Positions 1 through 5,375 of a stretch of 5,769 nt of DNA are shown piece by piece. Each line of letters starts with the position of its first letter. The stretch's first letter is position 1. This DNA is from Cycloclasticus sp. (GTDB lineage: Bacteria > Pseudomonadota > Gammaproteobacteria > Methylococcales > Cycloclasticaceae). A program made the position numbers and the translations under genes. The notes beneath the pieces are model-generated. The model was given only the letters and a program-made list of their open reading frames with translations, was not told the DNA's origin and searched no databases. The DNA lies in assembly GCA_012960055.1 (NCBI GenBank), contig DUCA01000067.1:1-5769 (forward strand). Direction: 5' to 3'.

Positions 1-47
1 AATGGAGATAAAACCGAGTTGTGGAATTAAACTGGGACAGCCCCCTA

Positions 48-76
48 TAATTAAAAGGCACGCTGCCCTTTAATTA
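48..76. terminator. Terminator-like inverted repeat (bidirectional)
   Basis: The arms at 48-60 and 64-76 pair over 13 positions with one mismatch around the loop CGC. The core is GGCA-CGC-TGCC, flanked by A-rich and T-rich ends, as in bidirectional intrinsic terminators. Read on the minus strand the stem ends in TGCCTTTT, a slightly better U-tract than on the plus strand (CCCTTT). It could end a gene lying to the left, or transcripts arriving from the decarboxylase on the right. Confidence 0.45.
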
Positions 77-112
77 AACCCAAAACGACTACCCCGCTCC
101 GCCTAACTACCT

Positions 113-135
113 AAGCCTTTGTTGGCGGCTTTTTT
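113..135 (+). terminator. Possible intrinsic terminator
   Basis: AAGCC at 113-117 pairs with GGCTT at 127-131, and the second arm runs straight into a T tract (130-135). The stem is only five base pairs and the loop nine bases, so it is weak, but GC stem plus T tract is the classic layout. It would stop plus-strand transcription coming from the left edge. Confidence 0.35.
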
Positions 136-153
136 GCTGCCTTGTCCTTTGCT

Positions 154-309
154 CATAGTGAATTCGATCAAGCTGCCATTTATGGCAATAAGAATTGGCA
201 AGAAATTACTGCAAACGTGGGCGCTTGATTTATCTCCGGCGACGTTAAATATTTTGAGTCCTATGCCAATGCGATAGACTGTTGGATGAATAAATCGTTA
301 TTCCTCTAA
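154..309 (+). pseudogene. Possible gene remnant with in-frame stop
   Basis: In plus frame 1 the bases from 154 read like protein: a first segment beginning HSEFDQAAIYGNKNWQEI, a TGA at 226-228, then a second segment in the same frame containing GDVKYFESYANAIDCW and ending at the TAA at 307-309. Codons are mostly of the GNN/ANN type usual in real genes, and the residue mix (W, Y, C, D, E) is not that of random AT-rich DNA. There is no start codon or ribosome binding site, and upstream in frame the terminator candidate at 113-135 intervenes. I do not recognise the family. The alternative is chance readability of non-coding DNA; the antisense frame is also open over much of the stretch, which weakens the case. 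Confidence 0.25.
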
Positions 310-366
310 CCAACCGCGCGTTCGAGCAATGGCTTTTTGCCAACGGTTAAAACGTTTGCCCATCAT
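298..366 (-). CDS. Doubtful 22-residue basic peptide
   Basis: A short ORF begins with tandem ATGs at 366-364 and 363-361, about 34 nt beyond the decarboxylase stop and on the same strand, and ends with TAA at 300-298. AGGCGAG lies close upstream as a possible ribosome binding site. The peptide is basic and aromatic: it starts MMGKRFNRWQK and ends RGWLEE, and could form an amphipathic helix. No family is recognised. Its position would suit a translationally coupled last gene of a decarboxylase transcript, but an ORF of this size is easily due to chance. It shares bases with the possible plus-strand remnant, and both cannot be real across their overlap. Confidence 0.18.
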   Translation of the reverse strand: MMGKRFNRWQKAIARTRGWLEE

Positions 367-400
367 AACTCGCCTGTTTTGGTGTTTTTAACCTGCCACT

Positions 401-1756
401 TCAACTGTCATTTGACATGATTTTGTTACCTATGTCGATGACTTCATTGACTAAATCATCCGCGTGATGCCAATCCGTTCTGGCACCCAAAAAACACGGT
501 CTAATCACAAACTTATCACCCACCATCGTGGTACTGGGGATATTCACGCCGTGTTTCATCAATTGCCGGTGAATTTGTTTATTAAGCGCATTTAAATCGT
601 CAGCCTTTTCGTGCACGTAACGGAAGCAACAAATAGATAGCGTCGGCTCTAATGCAAGCTCTAAATGCGGGTGTTGTTTAGCCTGATCAGCCACTCGCCT
701 AGCCATTTCATTATGCCGGCAAATACGCGCCTTCATCCCCTCAACGCCTATTTCACGAATCAGCGCCCATACAATCGCGCCCCGTGTGGGAGCAGATAGC
801 TCGACACCTAAATCATGGTAAGCAAAACCCACTGAATCCATTGAGTTTTCAATCTCTTCTTCAGCCGCTGTTGAGTTTTTAAGGTAGTCCGCATCGCCTT
901 GCGTAAAGGTATTACGCAGTGACGCGTGGTCGCGCACAAAGGTTGCTCCAATACCGACAGCCGCACCCAGCCACTTATGCGCATCCACCGTAATAGAATC
1001 GGCCAATGCTATGCCTTGATATAAATCATGTTTTTTGGAATCCAAGGTGCCGGGTAAGCCATACGCACCGTCTATGTGGAACCAAATATTATATTCACGC
1101 GCAATTTCACCGATGGTTTGTAAGGGGTCAATTGAGCCGGTGTTAGTACTACCGGCATTGGCGACAATTGCCACTGGCAGCGCATCCAATGCTCTATCGG
1201 CTTGCAGCTGTTTCCTCAAAGCATCTGGCAACATCCGCATATTGTCGTCAACCTCAATGTGCACCACCGCATTGCGCCCCATGCCTAACACAGCAACAGA
1301 CCGGTGAATGGTGTGATGACTTTGTTGCGTGGCATAAACCTTACACGCGCGTTGCACACCGTCAGCAGCGGCATCAATACCAATCTGTTGAAATACCCAC
1401 TGCCTGGCCGCACCTAAGCCAATCAAATTGGCAGTTGAACCACCGCTACTAAAGATACCTTGCATACCACTGGGTAAGCCAAACATTTCCGCCAACCACG
1501 TTAAAGACAAGCCTTCTAAGTGATTAAACGCCGTGATGCCAACGCGTTGTGGCGATGCCACTATGCCAGCTAACGTAGCGATTGAACCCATGTCGGTAGC
1601 TGCCGTTGTAATATATGAGGTACAACCCGGTTTAGGAATTTGCGGGCCATTGGGGATAACATCCCGACCCATTTCGGCGATAACTTCGATCGCACCAATG
1701 TCCTTTTCTGGAACCGGCCCACTGAGCACCGATTTCCAATGATCAATATGGCTCAC
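401..1756 (-). CDS. Group II PLP-dependent amino-acid decarboxylase
   Basis: This 451-residue protein belongs to the aromatic-L-amino-acid/histidine/glutamate decarboxylase group (fold type I), cytosolic enzymes that convert an amino acid to its amine and CO2. The phosphate-binding stretch is FSSGGSTANL near 102-111. H151 (in HTIHRSV) fits the histidine that stacks on the cofactor ring. D229 in FHIDGAYG fits the aspartate that pairs with the pyridine nitrogen, and K261 in DAHKWLG is the Schiff-base lysine. The D-to-K spacing of 32 residues equals that of animal DOPA decarboxylase. Length is close to the family norm of about 450-480. The start is GTG with no convincing ribosome binding site; upstream in frame there is no ATG before a TAG, so GTG is the best choice. 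The substrate cannot be fixed from the sequence. No transporter or pathway partner is adjacent, and it is separated from the trhO operon by 173 bp, so it is probably transcribed on its own. Confidence 0.92.
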   Translation of the reverse strand: MSHIDHWKSVLSGPVPEKDIGAIEVIAEMGRDVIPNGPQIPKPGCTSYITTAATDMGSIATLAGIVASPQRVGITAFNHLEGLSLTWLAEMFGLPSGMQGIFSSGGSTANLIGLGAARQWVFQQIGIDAAADGVQRACKVYATQQSHHTIHRSVAVLGMGRNAVVHIEVDDNMRMLPDALRKQLQADRALDALPVAIVANAGSTNTGSIDPLQTIGEIAREYNIWFHIDGAYGLPGTLDSKKHDLYQGIALADSITVDAHKWLGAAVGIGATFVRDHASLRNTFTQGDADYLKNSTAAEEEIENSMDSVGFAYHDLGVELSAPTRGAIVWALIREIGVEGMKARICRHNEMARRVADQAKQHPHLELALEPTLSICCFRYVHEKADDLNALNKQIHRQLMKHGVNIPSTTMVGDKFVIRPCFLGARTDWHHADDLVNEVIDIGNKIMSNDS

Positions 1757-1842
1757 CGCATCGGGGTGTTCAATTCTTCTAGATGAGTTGTTATTTGGCT
1801 AAGAAGATCAGCCAGATGGTCGCATGTCGCTTGTTCGTTATG

Positions 1843-1859
1843 CACAAAATATCTTTGTG
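1843..1859. promoter_or_regulatory. AT-rich dyad upstream of the decarboxylase
   Basis: CACAAA (1843-1848) and TTTGTG (1854-1859) form a perfect inverted repeat with a 5-base centre, about 95 bases upstream of the decarboxylase GTG. A T run follows on the plus strand, but the stem has only two GC pairs per arm, so a regulator-binding dyad is somewhat more likely than a terminator. No regulator can be named. Confidence 0.25.
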
Positions 1860-1882
1860 TTTTTACCCGCTTATTTCAGGCT

Positions 1883-1914
1883 ATTATTAACGCCAAATAG
1901 TTAATACTAACTAT
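1883..1914 (-). promoter_or_regulatory. Dyad and weak promoter candidate before the decarboxylase
   Basis: ATAGTTA (1897-1903) and TAACTAT (1908-1914) form a perfect 7-bp inverted repeat around ATAC. On the minus strand a -10-like AATAAT (plus-strand 1883-1888) lies 16 bases downstream of a poor -35-like TTAGTA that falls within the dyad. The layout would suit an operator overlapping the -35 box of the decarboxylase promoter, but the -35 matches consensus at only three of six bases, so the promoter call is weak. Confidence 0.25.
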
Positions 1915-1918
1915 CATT

Positions 1919-1960
1919 AAAACGGCAGACTATAACATCATGCCGGTATGCACTGCCGTT
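1919..1960 (-). terminator. Hairpin at the end of the trhO operon
   Basis: AACGGCAG (1921-1928) and CTGCCGTT (1953-1960) are perfect 8-bp arms enclosing 24 bases, which contain a smaller near-palindrome around CCGG (1940-1951). On the minus strand the stem is followed by CCGTTTTAAT, a short U tract. The left-hand arm on the transcript lies inside the last codons of the small membrane gene, and its stop codon sits in the loop. The large loop and short U run make it weaker than a standard terminator. Confidence 0.4.
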
Positions 1961-2112
1961 CCAAAAATAGCGAACAAAATACTGGCGACGATAGACATAA
2001 TGATGAACGCCGGAATAGCCGCAATTGATAACTTTACTAAAAAAACAACCATCGATAAGAATGGCATTTTTATATCAGTAATACCTACCTTAGTGGTGCC
2101 TTGGGTATCCAT
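1930..2112 (-). CDS. Small hydrophobic membrane protein, unknown function
   Basis: This 60-residue protein has a short polar N-terminus (MDTQGTTKVGITDIK) followed by a long apolar stretch from about 16 to 51, interrupted by K27 and P34. That suggests one transmembrane helix preceded by an amphipathic segment, or a tight helical hairpin in the inner membrane. There is no cleavable signal peptide or cysteine. The chosen ATG (2112) has GGAG at 2122-2119 with a 6-base spacing; an in-frame ATG four codons upstream (2124) overlaps that GGAG and lacks a site of its own. It lies 13 bases after the methyltransferase stop on the same strand, so it is the third gene of the trhO operon. Good codon structure, a ribosome binding site and operon position argue that it is real. 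I do not recognise a named family. Confidence 0.72.
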   Translation of the reverse strand: MDTQGTTKVGITDIKMPFLSMVVFLVKLSIAAIPAFIIMSIVASILFAIFGTAVHTGMML

Positions 2113-2118
2113 TTTAAA

Positions 2119-2122
2119 CTCC
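2119..2122 (-). promoter_or_regulatory. Ribosome binding site deciding the start at 2112
   Basis: GGAG on the minus strand lies six bases before the ATG at 2112-2110. It overlaps the alternative upstream ATG at 2124-2122 and so favours the shorter, 60-residue product. Confidence 0.6.
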
Positions 2123-2125
2123 ATT

Positions 2126-2851
2126 CTATTGATCTTTGACGGTTAGTTTGGCTAGGTAATCGTAATGCGGCCCTTGCTTAATAATCTCGCAATTAAAACC
2201 ATTCGCTTCTGCAGCATCTTGCAACAACTCTTCGGCAACATAAAGCCAATCAAAAGGTTTACCGACAATGTCTTTATAAGACAAATTAAACGTCACCTCA
2301 CCGTGGTATTTACTGCTCAAATCAATGACATAAGAGCCGTCCTCCGCCTCAAACATATAGATGAGGTCAGAGCTATCTAAAATAATCTGCCCATCAGCTG
2401 ATAACAACGTTCGTGCATGGGCAAAAAATTGTTCAAACCCATCCAAGTTTTGCACCAAACCGATACCGTTCATTAACAATAATAATGTGTCGAATGAACC
2501 GCCTTGGTAATCATAAAAATCAATCAACTCGACATGTTTAATACCACGCTGTTGCATCACATCAACTGAATGTGGCGACACATCTATCGCCGTAATATCC
2601 AAGCCTTGTTCTTGCAAATAAAGGCTGTGTGAACCTGCCCCAGCGCCCACGTCTAATATCTTACCTCGCGCCTGTTGAAGTGCTAGCTGCTCAAGCTCTG
2701 GGCATTCATCGTATGACCTGAAAAAATAGCTGGGCGGTAAAACATCCTCGTCCGCAATATCCATTTTTACAGCAATAGGCGTATCTTCTTTCGATTGAAA
2801 AAAATCCAATAATGCCGCGCCAATCGGATCTTTATCTTTCGAAATCAACAT
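2126..2851 (-). CDS. Class I SAM-dependent methyltransferase
   Basis: The 241-residue protein has a Rossmann-type methyltransferase core. Motif I is ILDVGAGAGSHSLYL from residue 65 (G69, G71, G73 form the SAM-binding loop). The acidic end of strand beta-2 is D90 in ITAIDVSP, which binds the ribose hydroxyls, and the beta-4 region is FDTLLLLMNGIG at 120-131, followed by a DGQIILDSSDL strand near 153-163. About 60 residues precede motif I and may form a substrate cap. The type resembles small-molecule methyltransferases, and the substrate is unknown. The ATG at 2851 overlaps the end of trhO by 7 bases (ATG TTG A on TGT TGA), with AGG about nine bases upstream inside trhO, so translational coupling is likely. 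It is followed after 13 bases by the small membrane gene. The adjacency to a tRNA hydroxylase raises, but does not prove, a role in modifying the hydroxylated base. Confidence 0.88.
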   Translation of the reverse strand: MLISKDKDPIGAALLDFFQSKEDTPIAVKMDIADEDVLPPSYFFRSYDECPELEQLALQQARGKILDVGAGAGSHSLYLQEQGLDITAIDVSPHSVDVMQQRGIKHVELIDFYDYQGGSFDTLLLLMNGIGLVQNLDGFEQFFAHARTLLSADGQIILDSSDLIYMFEAEDGSYVIDLSSKYHGEVTFNLSYKDIVGKPFDWLYVAEELLQDAAEANGFNCEIIKQGPHYDYLAKLTVKDQ

Positions 2852-3846
2852 GTTTCAGCGCCTGGCTTTTGTTGCTCCGAACGTTTTTTATCCACCTTCT
2901 CTTTTCGGTGCTGTTCAATTAGCTCTTTCATCTCACCGCCAATGTGTTCTTCTCCGCGTTGTTTAGCTAATTCAATTTGATGCTGACGCTCAATGTAGCG
3001 TGCCTTTTGCTCATCGTCCGTTTTCTCAAAACAATGATGACAACTGATTCCCTGCTGATAATGCTTATGCAGTTTATCTTGCTCAGTAATCGGCATTCTG
3101 CAACCGTAACACTGGTCGTATTGGCCTTTATCAAGGTTATGATCAACCGACACGCGGTTATCGAACACAAAGCATTCGCCTTCCCATTGCGTGTCGTCTA
3201 GCGGTACTTCTTCTAGGTATTTAAGAATACCGCCCTCAAGGTGATACACCTCATCAAAGCCTTGTTGTTTTAGATACGCTGTAGATTTTTCACAGCGAAT
3301 ACCCCCGGTGCAAAACATCGCCACTTTTTTATGCTTCGTGGTATCGAGATTTTCTTTAACGTAGGCGGGGAATTCACGAAAGGTTTCCGTCTCAGGGTTT
3401 AAGGCGCCCTTAAACGTACCAATCGACACTTCATAATCATTACGAGTATCCACCAACAATACATCTGGTTCAGTGATTAATGCGTTCCAATCTTTCGGTT
3501 TAACATACGTACCCACAATGTGGTTCGGATCAATATTTTCCACACCCATCGTTACAATTTCTTTTTTAAACTTCACTTTGGTGCGGTTAAACGGCTGCGC
3601 TTCTACATACGATTCTTTATGCACCAAATTTTTGAATTCATCTTTGCTTCGTAACCACTGCAATAAATGGTCAATCGCCTTGCGCTTACCTGCAATCGTG
3701 CCATTGATGCCCTCGGCAGCTAGCAACAACGTACCTTTAACACCGTGGTGGTTCATTAATTTGAGGAGTGGTTGTTTTAGAGCGCCGTGGTTATCCAGAC
3801 GGACAAAATGGTAAAGCGCACACACAACGTATTCTTGATCTTTCAT
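2845..3846 (-). CDS. tRNA uridine(34) hydroxylase TrhO (YceA family)
   Basis: This 333-residue protein matches the TrhO/YceA family, which in E. coli uses molecular oxygen to make 5-hydroxyuridine at wobble position 34, a precursor of cmo5U in the cytoplasm. An N-terminal acylphosphatase-like domain covers about 1-95 (GVKGTLLLAAEGINGT at 35-50). A rhodanese domain follows, with LLVDTRNDYEV near 130-140 and the active-site loop FCTGGIRCEKS holding C179 and C185. The C-terminal part carries two CxxC pairs, C246/C249 and C269/C272, a likely zinc site, and ends in a highly charged Lys/Glu/Gln tail. Length is close to the E. coli protein (about 350). The ATG at 3846 has AAGGA about seven bases upstream. 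It is the first gene of a three-gene operon and overlaps the next by 7 bases. A sigma-70-like promoter lies about 50 bases upstream. Confidence 0.95.
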   Translation of the reverse strand: MKDQEYVVCALYHFVRLDNHGALKQPLLKLMNHHGVKGTLLLAAEGINGTIAGKRKAIDHLLQWLRSKDEFKNLVHKESYVEAQPFNRTKVKFKKEIVTMGVENIDPNHIVGTYVKPKDWNALITEPDVLLVDTRNDYEVSIGTFKGALNPETETFREFPAYVKENLDTTKHKKVAMFCTGGIRCEKSTAYLKQQGFDEVYHLEGGILKYLEEVPLDDTQWEGECFVFDNRVSVDHNLDKGQYDQCYGCRMPITEQDKLHKHYQQGISCHHCFEKTDDEQKARYIERQHQIELAKQRGEEHIGGEMKELIEQHRKEKVDKKRSEQQKPGAETC

Positions 3847-3896
3847 AGTTTTCCTTGTTTAGCTGGCTGGAACGTAAATCCAGTGCCGAAGGGGGT

Positions 3897-3924
3897 ATTT
3901 TAGCAAATTGGTTTGCTGTATCAA
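3897..3924 (-). promoter_or_regulatory. Sigma-70-like promoter of the trhO operon
   Basis: On the minus strand TTGATA (plus-strand 3919-3924) and TAAAAT (3897-3902) are -35 and -10 boxes, each matching consensus at five of six bases, with a 16-base spacer. Transcription would start near 3890 and leave a leader of roughly 45 bases before the trhO ATG, containing the ribosome binding site. No other promoter of this quality is visible nearby. Confidence 0.55.
3902..3917. promoter_or_regulatory. Operator-like dyad inside the trhO promoter
   Basis: AGCAAATTGGTTTGCT is a perfect inverted repeat with 6-bp arms and a 4-base centre. It fills nearly the whole spacer between the -35 and -10 boxes and touches the -10 hexamer, where a bound dimeric repressor would block RNA polymerase. 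The binding protein cannot be named from this window. Confidence 0.35.
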
Positions 3925-4439
3925 AGAGGGATTTCTTTATTCGCTACCGCGAGGGCGTTCATTTCTTTTGTATACCCAAAAGCACCCAAGGTATAAGTCT
4001 CGTATTTGCGGATAACAAACAATCCGCCATTCGACTAAAAACAGGACGAAAGGAAAAGGCAACCTAATCGCAGAATTAGTTATTTTTCGAGCAGGAGCTC
4101 AACTCACTACGCCCTAGCCAAAGGGCATAAGTTTCATTGAAGCGAAAAATCCACTTCAATTCAGCTTTAAAACAACGCCCACCCTATTTCGAAAAAACAA
4201 TAACGCTTAAGGTGATAAAGGGAGGTTACGCACACGCCCATTACACGCGGTCTGCTCCTCCCCCCCCTTCGTGAAATTTTTGATTTTGCACTTAACGAAG
4301 GCTGCATTTAAAACTTTGCTTGTTTGAGCACAGCGAGTTTGCAACGTTTAGCGGACGAGCTTAGTACAAAATACCAATGGAAAGAGGACTGTTTGTTGGG
4401 TTCGTTTTTTTGCAACGCAAAAAATGAACAATAAAAACC
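3925..4439. repeat. Non-coding, hairpin-rich intergenic region
   Basis: Between the trhO promoter and the 3' end of yaeQ no convincing gene is seen. Instead there is a chain of short inverted repeats: 3965-3982 (CTTTTG/CAAAAG), 4064-4079 (CTAAT/ATTAG), 4089-4100 (GAGC/GCTC), 4111-4126 (GCCCT/AGGGC), 4136-4160 (ATTGAAG/CTTCAAT), 4266-4301 (CCTTCGT/ACGAAGG), 4311-4349 (AAACTTTGC/GCAACGTTT, one mismatch) and 4400-4429. The phrase GTTTGAGCACAGCGAGTTTG at 4322-4341 resembles dispersed intergenic sequences I recall from marine gammaproteobacteria. A run of eight C sits at 4260-4267. A REP-like or MITE-like dispersed element, or fused remnants of several, is the best reading; no flanking target duplication was recognised. 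Confidence 0.4.
4400..4429. repeat. AT-rich hairpin just downstream of yaeQ
   Basis: TTTTTTGC (4406-4413) and GCAAAAAA (4417-4424) pair perfectly around AAC. The stem is extended by GTTC (4400-4403) with GAAC (4426-4429) after a G-T wobble and one bulged T. It begins about 10 bases past the yaeQ stop and could protect or end that transcript, although no T tract follows the stem, so it is not a standard intrinsic terminator. It may also be the terminal palindrome of a dispersed intergenic repeat. Confidence 0.4.
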
Positions 4440-4967
4440 TTATGAATACGCCTCAACCCTAACAACAACATTCAAATCATCATCCGACAAATACATCTCA
4501 CCGTCTTGAATACTGCATTGCAACGACATGGTTCGCTTAACCATAGCCTCTACACCGTCAGCATCAATATGAAAAACGCTTAGGTTCTTAAAGCGCGCCA
4601 ATTTATCGCGTTGCTGTTGCCACCAAACGGAGGCTTTGCCTTCGTGATAGGTATAAATAATCACCTGTTTAGAGCGTCCACACGCTTTACGAATTCGCTT
4701 CTCATCTGGCTGCCCTAAATCAACCCAAAGCTCAATTTCATCCGTTAGCGATTTTCGCCAAAGCTCCGGCTCATCATCGGTGGATAAGCCTTTAGTAAAA
4801 CTTAATCGTTCATCTGCATTCGCCATAAACGCAACCAAACGAATCATAAAACGAAACTCGTTTTCTGAGGGGTGTTGCGCTACTGTTAGATTATGTTGTT
4901 GATAATAATGCCTATCCATATCGGAAATATTAATCGACACTTTATTGATGGTTGAGCTGATGGCCAT
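4440..4967 (-). CDS. YaeQ family protein
   Basis: The 175-residue product aligns by eye along its whole length with E. coli YaeQ (181 residues). Shared landmarks are MAISSTINKVSINISDMDR at the start, HPSENEFRFMIRLVAF at 32-47, ADERLSFTKGLSTDDEPELW at 51-70, WVDLGQPDEKRIRKAC at 81-96, WWQQ at 115-118 and the closing TMSLQCSIQDG and LSDD blocks. YaeQ proteins have a PD-(D/E)xK-nuclease-like fold; the biochemical role is unsettled, and the E. coli gene was linked to suppression of rfaH loss. The start at 4967 matches the family N-terminus. An in-frame ATG at 5000 would add 11 apolar residues and has a weak GGA upstream, while 4967 has no clear ribosome binding site, so the start is not certain. 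It diverges from the DUF2789 gene and appears to be monocistronic. Confidence 0.93.
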   Translation of the reverse strand: MAISSTINKVSINISDMDRHYYQQHNLTVAQHPSENEFRFMIRLVAFMANADERLSFTKGLSTDDEPELWRKSLTDEIELWVDLGQPDEKRIRKACGRSKQVIIYTYHEGKASVWWQQQRDKLARFKNLSVFHIDADGVEAMVKRTMSLQCSIQDGEMYLSDDDLNVVVRVEAYS

Positions 4968-5105
4968 AACGAGTTTAAGCGACAAGTGAATTAGAACCAT
5001 TTTACTTAATTCCGTTTATAGAAGAATTTTATTTCTGCCCGTACACGACTTTCTTTTAAGGTGTATATTTAGAGTAGACAGAAACGTTGATAAGCGGAGG
5101 TCGCT
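4968..5105. promoter_or_regulatory. Divergent yaeQ / DUF2789 intergenic region
   Basis: These 138 bases separate two divergent starts and must hold promoters for both. The DUF2789 side ends with the strong ribosome binding site GGAGG (5096-5100). TATATT near 5065 is a -10-like element for the plus strand and TAAAAT on the minus strand (plus-strand 5026-5031) one for yaeQ, but neither has a good -35 box at proper distance, so no promoter is claimed. Confidence 0.35.
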
Positions 5106-5336
5106 ATGGAAACACCTATTCATTCTATCGCATCGTTATTTGATCAATTAGGGCTAGACAGCACAGATAAATCAATCAAAGATTTTATCAAACTTAACAA
5201 ACCCCTGCCCGAACGTATCGAGCTATATAAGGCCAGTTTTTGGAGCACGGCCCAAGCGTCTTTTTTAAAACAAGTAAAGGATGAGGATGCCGATTGGACG
5301 GAAATAGCCGACCAACTGGATGCGATGCTACGTTAA
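5106..5336 (+). CDS. DUF2789 family protein
   Basis: This acidic 76-residue protein matches by eye the DUF2789 family, small cytosolic proteins frequent in Pseudomonas and relatives. Typical features are the opening METPIHSIASLFDQLGL, an FI(K)xNKPL turn near 27-35, the FWSTAQASFLKQ block at 45-56, and the ending EDADWTEIADQLDAMLR. It is predicted to be mostly alpha-helical, with no signal peptide or membrane segment. The family has no established function. The ATG at 5106 is secured by GGAGG five bases upstream. The yfcH-like gene follows after 39 bases on the same strand, so the two may share a transcript. Confidence 0.9.
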   Translation: METPIHSIASLFDQLGLDSTDKSIKDFIKLNKPLPERIELYKASFWSTAQASFLKQVKDEDADWTEIADQLDAMLR

Positions 5337-5375
5337 GGGCAGATAGCAATAGCTATTGATAACACGGACAGTAAA

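Larger units (their letters stand above)
1..400. other. Gene-poor stretch with hairpins and remnants
   Basis: No secure gene is visible in these 400 bases. A frame open from the left edge ends at the TAA at 28-30 (last residues TELWN), so the 3' tail of an upstream gene is possible but cannot be proved. The motif GGGACAGCCCCC at 35-46 recalls sequences I associate with the flanks of REP-associated tyrosine transposase (RAYT) genes; this is recollection, not a match I could run. The rest contains an inverted repeat at 48-76, a terminator candidate at 113-135, a possible broken reading frame at 154-309 and a 22-codon ORF at 298-366, each listed separately. The mixture suggests decayed or rearranged DNA between two gene blocks. 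Confidence 0.5.

Noticed and set aside
1..47. Right end of a RAYT-type transposase or REP element
   Set aside because: Only one short motif (GGGACAGCCCCC) suggests this. No transposase residues or full palindromic REP can be seen, so it is not called as a mobile element.
103..156. 17-codon minus-strand ORF beginning MSKGQGSKKAANKG
   Set aside because: It superficially resembles Lys-rich small proteins, but it has no ribosome binding site, overlaps the terminator candidate at 113-135 and is very short.
406..417. TGTCATTTGACA dyad at the decarboxylase stop codon
   Set aside because: Arms of five bases with no U tract and a two-base loop do not make a credible terminator or operator.
1035..1742. 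Several plus-strand open frames of 69-94 codons opposite the decarboxylase
   Set aside because: They lie antisense to a gene with intact catalytic motifs, overlap one another, and have Ser/Pro/Ala/Thr-rich translations typical of shadow frames.
2967..3814. Open frames overlapping trhO in other frames on both strands
   Set aside because: The trhO frame contains all family motifs across its length, and the alternatives lack ribosome binding sites and domains.
3855..4067. Plus-strand open frame of about 70 codons in the intergenic region
   Set aside because: It starts with TTG without a ribosome binding site, begins almost on top of the trhO leader and promoter in the opposite direction, and shows no recognisable domain. 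It probably reflects a low density of stops.
4260..4267. Run of eight C residues
   Set aside because: It lies in non-coding DNA, so it breaks no gene. It could be a slippage or sequencing artefact and carries no further signal.
5347..5358. Perfect 12-bp palindrome CAATAGCTATTG between the DUF2789 and yfcH-like genes
   Set aside because: About one such palindrome is expected by chance in a window of this size, and it has no promoter or terminator context.
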